Shown here: one piece after another, positions 62,803 to 64,000 of the stretch
Numbering within the stretch: position 1 is the stretch's first letter
How the letters are laid out: every line of letters begins with the position of its first letter
NCBI GenBank assembly: GCA_036170275.1
Contig: JAVHOU010000223.1
Coordinates: forward strand, 13,531-77,530
Length of the DNA: 64,000 nt
Direction: 5' to 3'
Source of the DNA: IGN3 sp036170275
GTDB lineage: Bacteria; Bacteroidota; Ignavibacteria; Ignavibacteriales; Ignavibacteriaceae
Program-made: the position numbers and the translations under genes
Notes under the pieces: generated by a model
The model's input: the letters and a program-made list of their open reading frames with translations, nothing else
Databases searched by the model: none
What the model was told of the DNA's origin: nothing

Positions 62803-63816
62803 ATGATAGCTGCAGTATTTAATGGAAATAAAAATATTGATCTGTGTGATTATTCGCTACGGACACTAGAAAAAGATGAGCTTCTAATTAAGGTAGTTTG
62901 TTGTGGTGTTTGTGGTACTGATAGACATATTTATGAAGGTAGGGCTCCTTCAAGCATTCCAGTTATACTTGGTCATGAATTCAGTGGAATTATCGTCGAG
63001 AAAGGTGATTCAGATTCCGTATTTAATATCGGTGATAGGGTTGCAATTGATCCTAATATTTATTGCGGACATTGTGACTATTGTAGAAAAGGAATGGTTA
63101 ATTTCTGTAAAAATCTTAAAGCCCTTGGGGTAACGATGAATGGTGGGTTCGCAGAATACTCAATTGTTCCGATCTCCCAAGCTTATCTTCTTCCACAAGA
63201 TATTGATTTATCTATTGCCGCATTTTCTGAACCTCTTTCCTGTTGCTTAAGAGGTATTGAGCATGCTGATATTAAATCAGGGAATACAGTGGTCGTTATC
63301 GGTGGAGGATCAATTGGATTACTTATGGTTCAGCTAGTTAAAAATGCCGGTGCATCAAAAATCATTTTAATTGAACCAGATTCATATAAACAAAAATTGG
63401 GAATTGAATTGGGCGCTGACCATTCATTAAGTCCATATGATGAAAAAATACTTGAAGAGATTGAAGAATTAACCAACTCACAAGTTGATGTTGTTATTGA
63501 ATGTGTAGGGAATAAAGACACTGTTGATTACGCAATTAAATTGGCTGGTAAAGGAGGGAAGGTGGTTATTTTTGGGCTAGCTCCAAAAGATCAAAACCTC
63601 ACTTTAAATCTCCAATATCTATTTCAGAAAGAGTTGAAAATTTTCAATTCATTTCTCAATCCATTTACGTTCAAACCAGCAATTGATCTTTTGATCAATA
63701 AAAAAATTAGTGTCCAAAAGTTACTTACAAAACAAATTCATCTAAAAGATATAACTGACATTTTTTCTGATACTATTATTTCTGGTAGCATTAAAGTTCA
63801 AATAATTAACAACTAA
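62803..63816 (+). CDS. Zinc-dependent medium-chain dehydrogenase (polyol/alcohol type)
   Basis: 337 residues. Catalytic zinc site in CGVCGTDRHIYEG and LGHEFSG; structural zinc in CGHCDYCRKGMVNFC; Rossmann loop VVIGGGSIGLLMVQL. It resembles sorbitol/threonine/galactitol-type dehydrogenases that oxidise a polyol or alcohol with NAD. It is between a LacI regulator and a secreted protein gene, so polyol or sugar use is the likely theme; the exact substrate cannot be read. Confidence 0.92.
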   Translation: MIAAVFNGNKNIDLCDYSLRTLEKDELLIKVVCCGVCGTDRHIYEGRAPSSIPVILGHEFSGIIVEKGDSDSVFNIGDRVAIDPNIYCGHCDYCRKGMVNFCKNLKALGVTMNGGFAEYSIVPISQAYLLPQDIDLSIAAFSEPLSCCLRGIEHADIKSGNTVVVIGGGSIGLLMVQLVKNAGASKIILIEPDSYKQKLGIELGADHSLSPYDEKILEEIEELTNSQVDVVIECVGNKDTVDYAIKLAGKGGKVVIFGLAPKDQNLTLNLQYLFQKELKIFNSFLNPFTFKPAIDLLINKKISVQKLLTKQIHLKDITDIFSDTIISGSIKVQIINN

Positions 63817-63831
63817 CTTATAGGAGTAGCT

Positions 63832-64000
63832 ATGCATCATATCAACAATGGTTTTCGATGGTGGGCGGGAATCACTTTCATTTTAGTGGCAATAACATTA
63901 TTCCCTTTGCTTGCGCAGAGTGGGATTAATGAATTCGGCAGTTTCGAACAGCAGTTGCCGTCATACTGGACAAATCCAGTAGCACCAGACGGAGCGACAT
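63832..64000 (+). CDS. Secreted protein, N-terminal fragment
   Basis: 56 codons up to the window edge. AGGAG precedes the ATG at 63832. A long signal peptide (MHHINNGFRWWAGITFILVA, then ITLFPLLAQ) precedes SGINEFGSFEQQLPSYWTNP, a start seen in large secreted proteins of Ignavibacteria. It lies 15 bases after the dehydrogenase gene, so it belongs to the same operon. Function unknown from this part. Confidence 0.7.
   Translation, partial: MHHINNGFRWWAGITFILVAITLFPLLAQSGINEFGSFEQQLPSYWTNPVAPDGAT

Overview
The window is AT-rich chromosomal DNA that most resembles a member of the Ignavibacteria (Bacteroidota/Chlorobi group). The evidence is the type IX secretion (T9SS) C-terminal sorting domain carrying the QNYPNPFNP signature in two proteins, many secreted peptidases and lipoproteins, Shine-Dalgarno sites that are only sometimes strong, and intergenic regions full of short palindromic repeats common in this group. 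This is inference from sequence character, not a database match. I recognised no rRNA, tRNA or CRISPR.

Left part (1-23.5 kb), mostly housekeeping: the N-terminal two thirds of a pyruvate:ferredoxin oxidoreductase (minus strand, cut by the window edge), a small membrane protein, a nuclease-EVE fusion, YchF, a TrpB2-type tryptophan synthase beta chain, M48 and M16 peptidases, carA-carB with a terminator-like hairpin in the carA leader, PhoH, a lipoprotein, a small membrane protein abutting mnmA, a zinc-ribbon protein, a trypsin-like lipoprotein, an MFS transporter and an ACC deaminase/D-cysteine desulfhydrase-like enzyme.

An accessory pocket follows (23.6-27.5 kb): a fused DNA methyltransferase/Mrr-like endonuclease, a protein with a HEPN-like C-terminus, a membrane protein, and cassette-like imperfect hairpins. 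From 27.5 to 47.2 kb come pirin, a GT-C glycosyltransferase with a methyltransferase, indolepyruvate:ferredoxin oxidoreductase (iorA lacks the usual C-terminal ferredoxin domain and a repeat element lies just after it), M14 and M24 peptidases, lgt, topA, yidD, mtgA, a 1359-residue T9SS cargo protein and trmO.

The most interesting stretch is 47.4-54 kb. A sigma-54 activator lies upstream of a two-gene unit (TPR protein plus a Tat-exported split-Soret-like dihaem protein with a T9SS tail). That unit has a good -24/-12 promoter and inverted repeats upstream of it, and the haem gene is broken by one in-frame TAA. Next to it is an arsenic operon (arsR, arsC, small thioredoxin, permease, acr3) ending in a 47-codon remnant of an ArsG/CcdA-like gene. 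A second arsenic locus (arsR-arsM) sits at 60-61.4 kb. Between them are a CDF metal exporter, a patatin-like lipase with a glycerophosphodiester phosphodiesterase, a DUF4010/MgtC-type membrane protein and cfa. The right end starts a sugar-type operon: LacI regulator with its own promoter and palindromic operator, a zinc alcohol/polyol dehydrogenase, and the beginning of a secreted protein.

Interspersed palindromic repeats of at least five families occur throughout. Some reach into genes: they supply the last residues of CarA and of the phosphodiesterase, and one sits inside carB.
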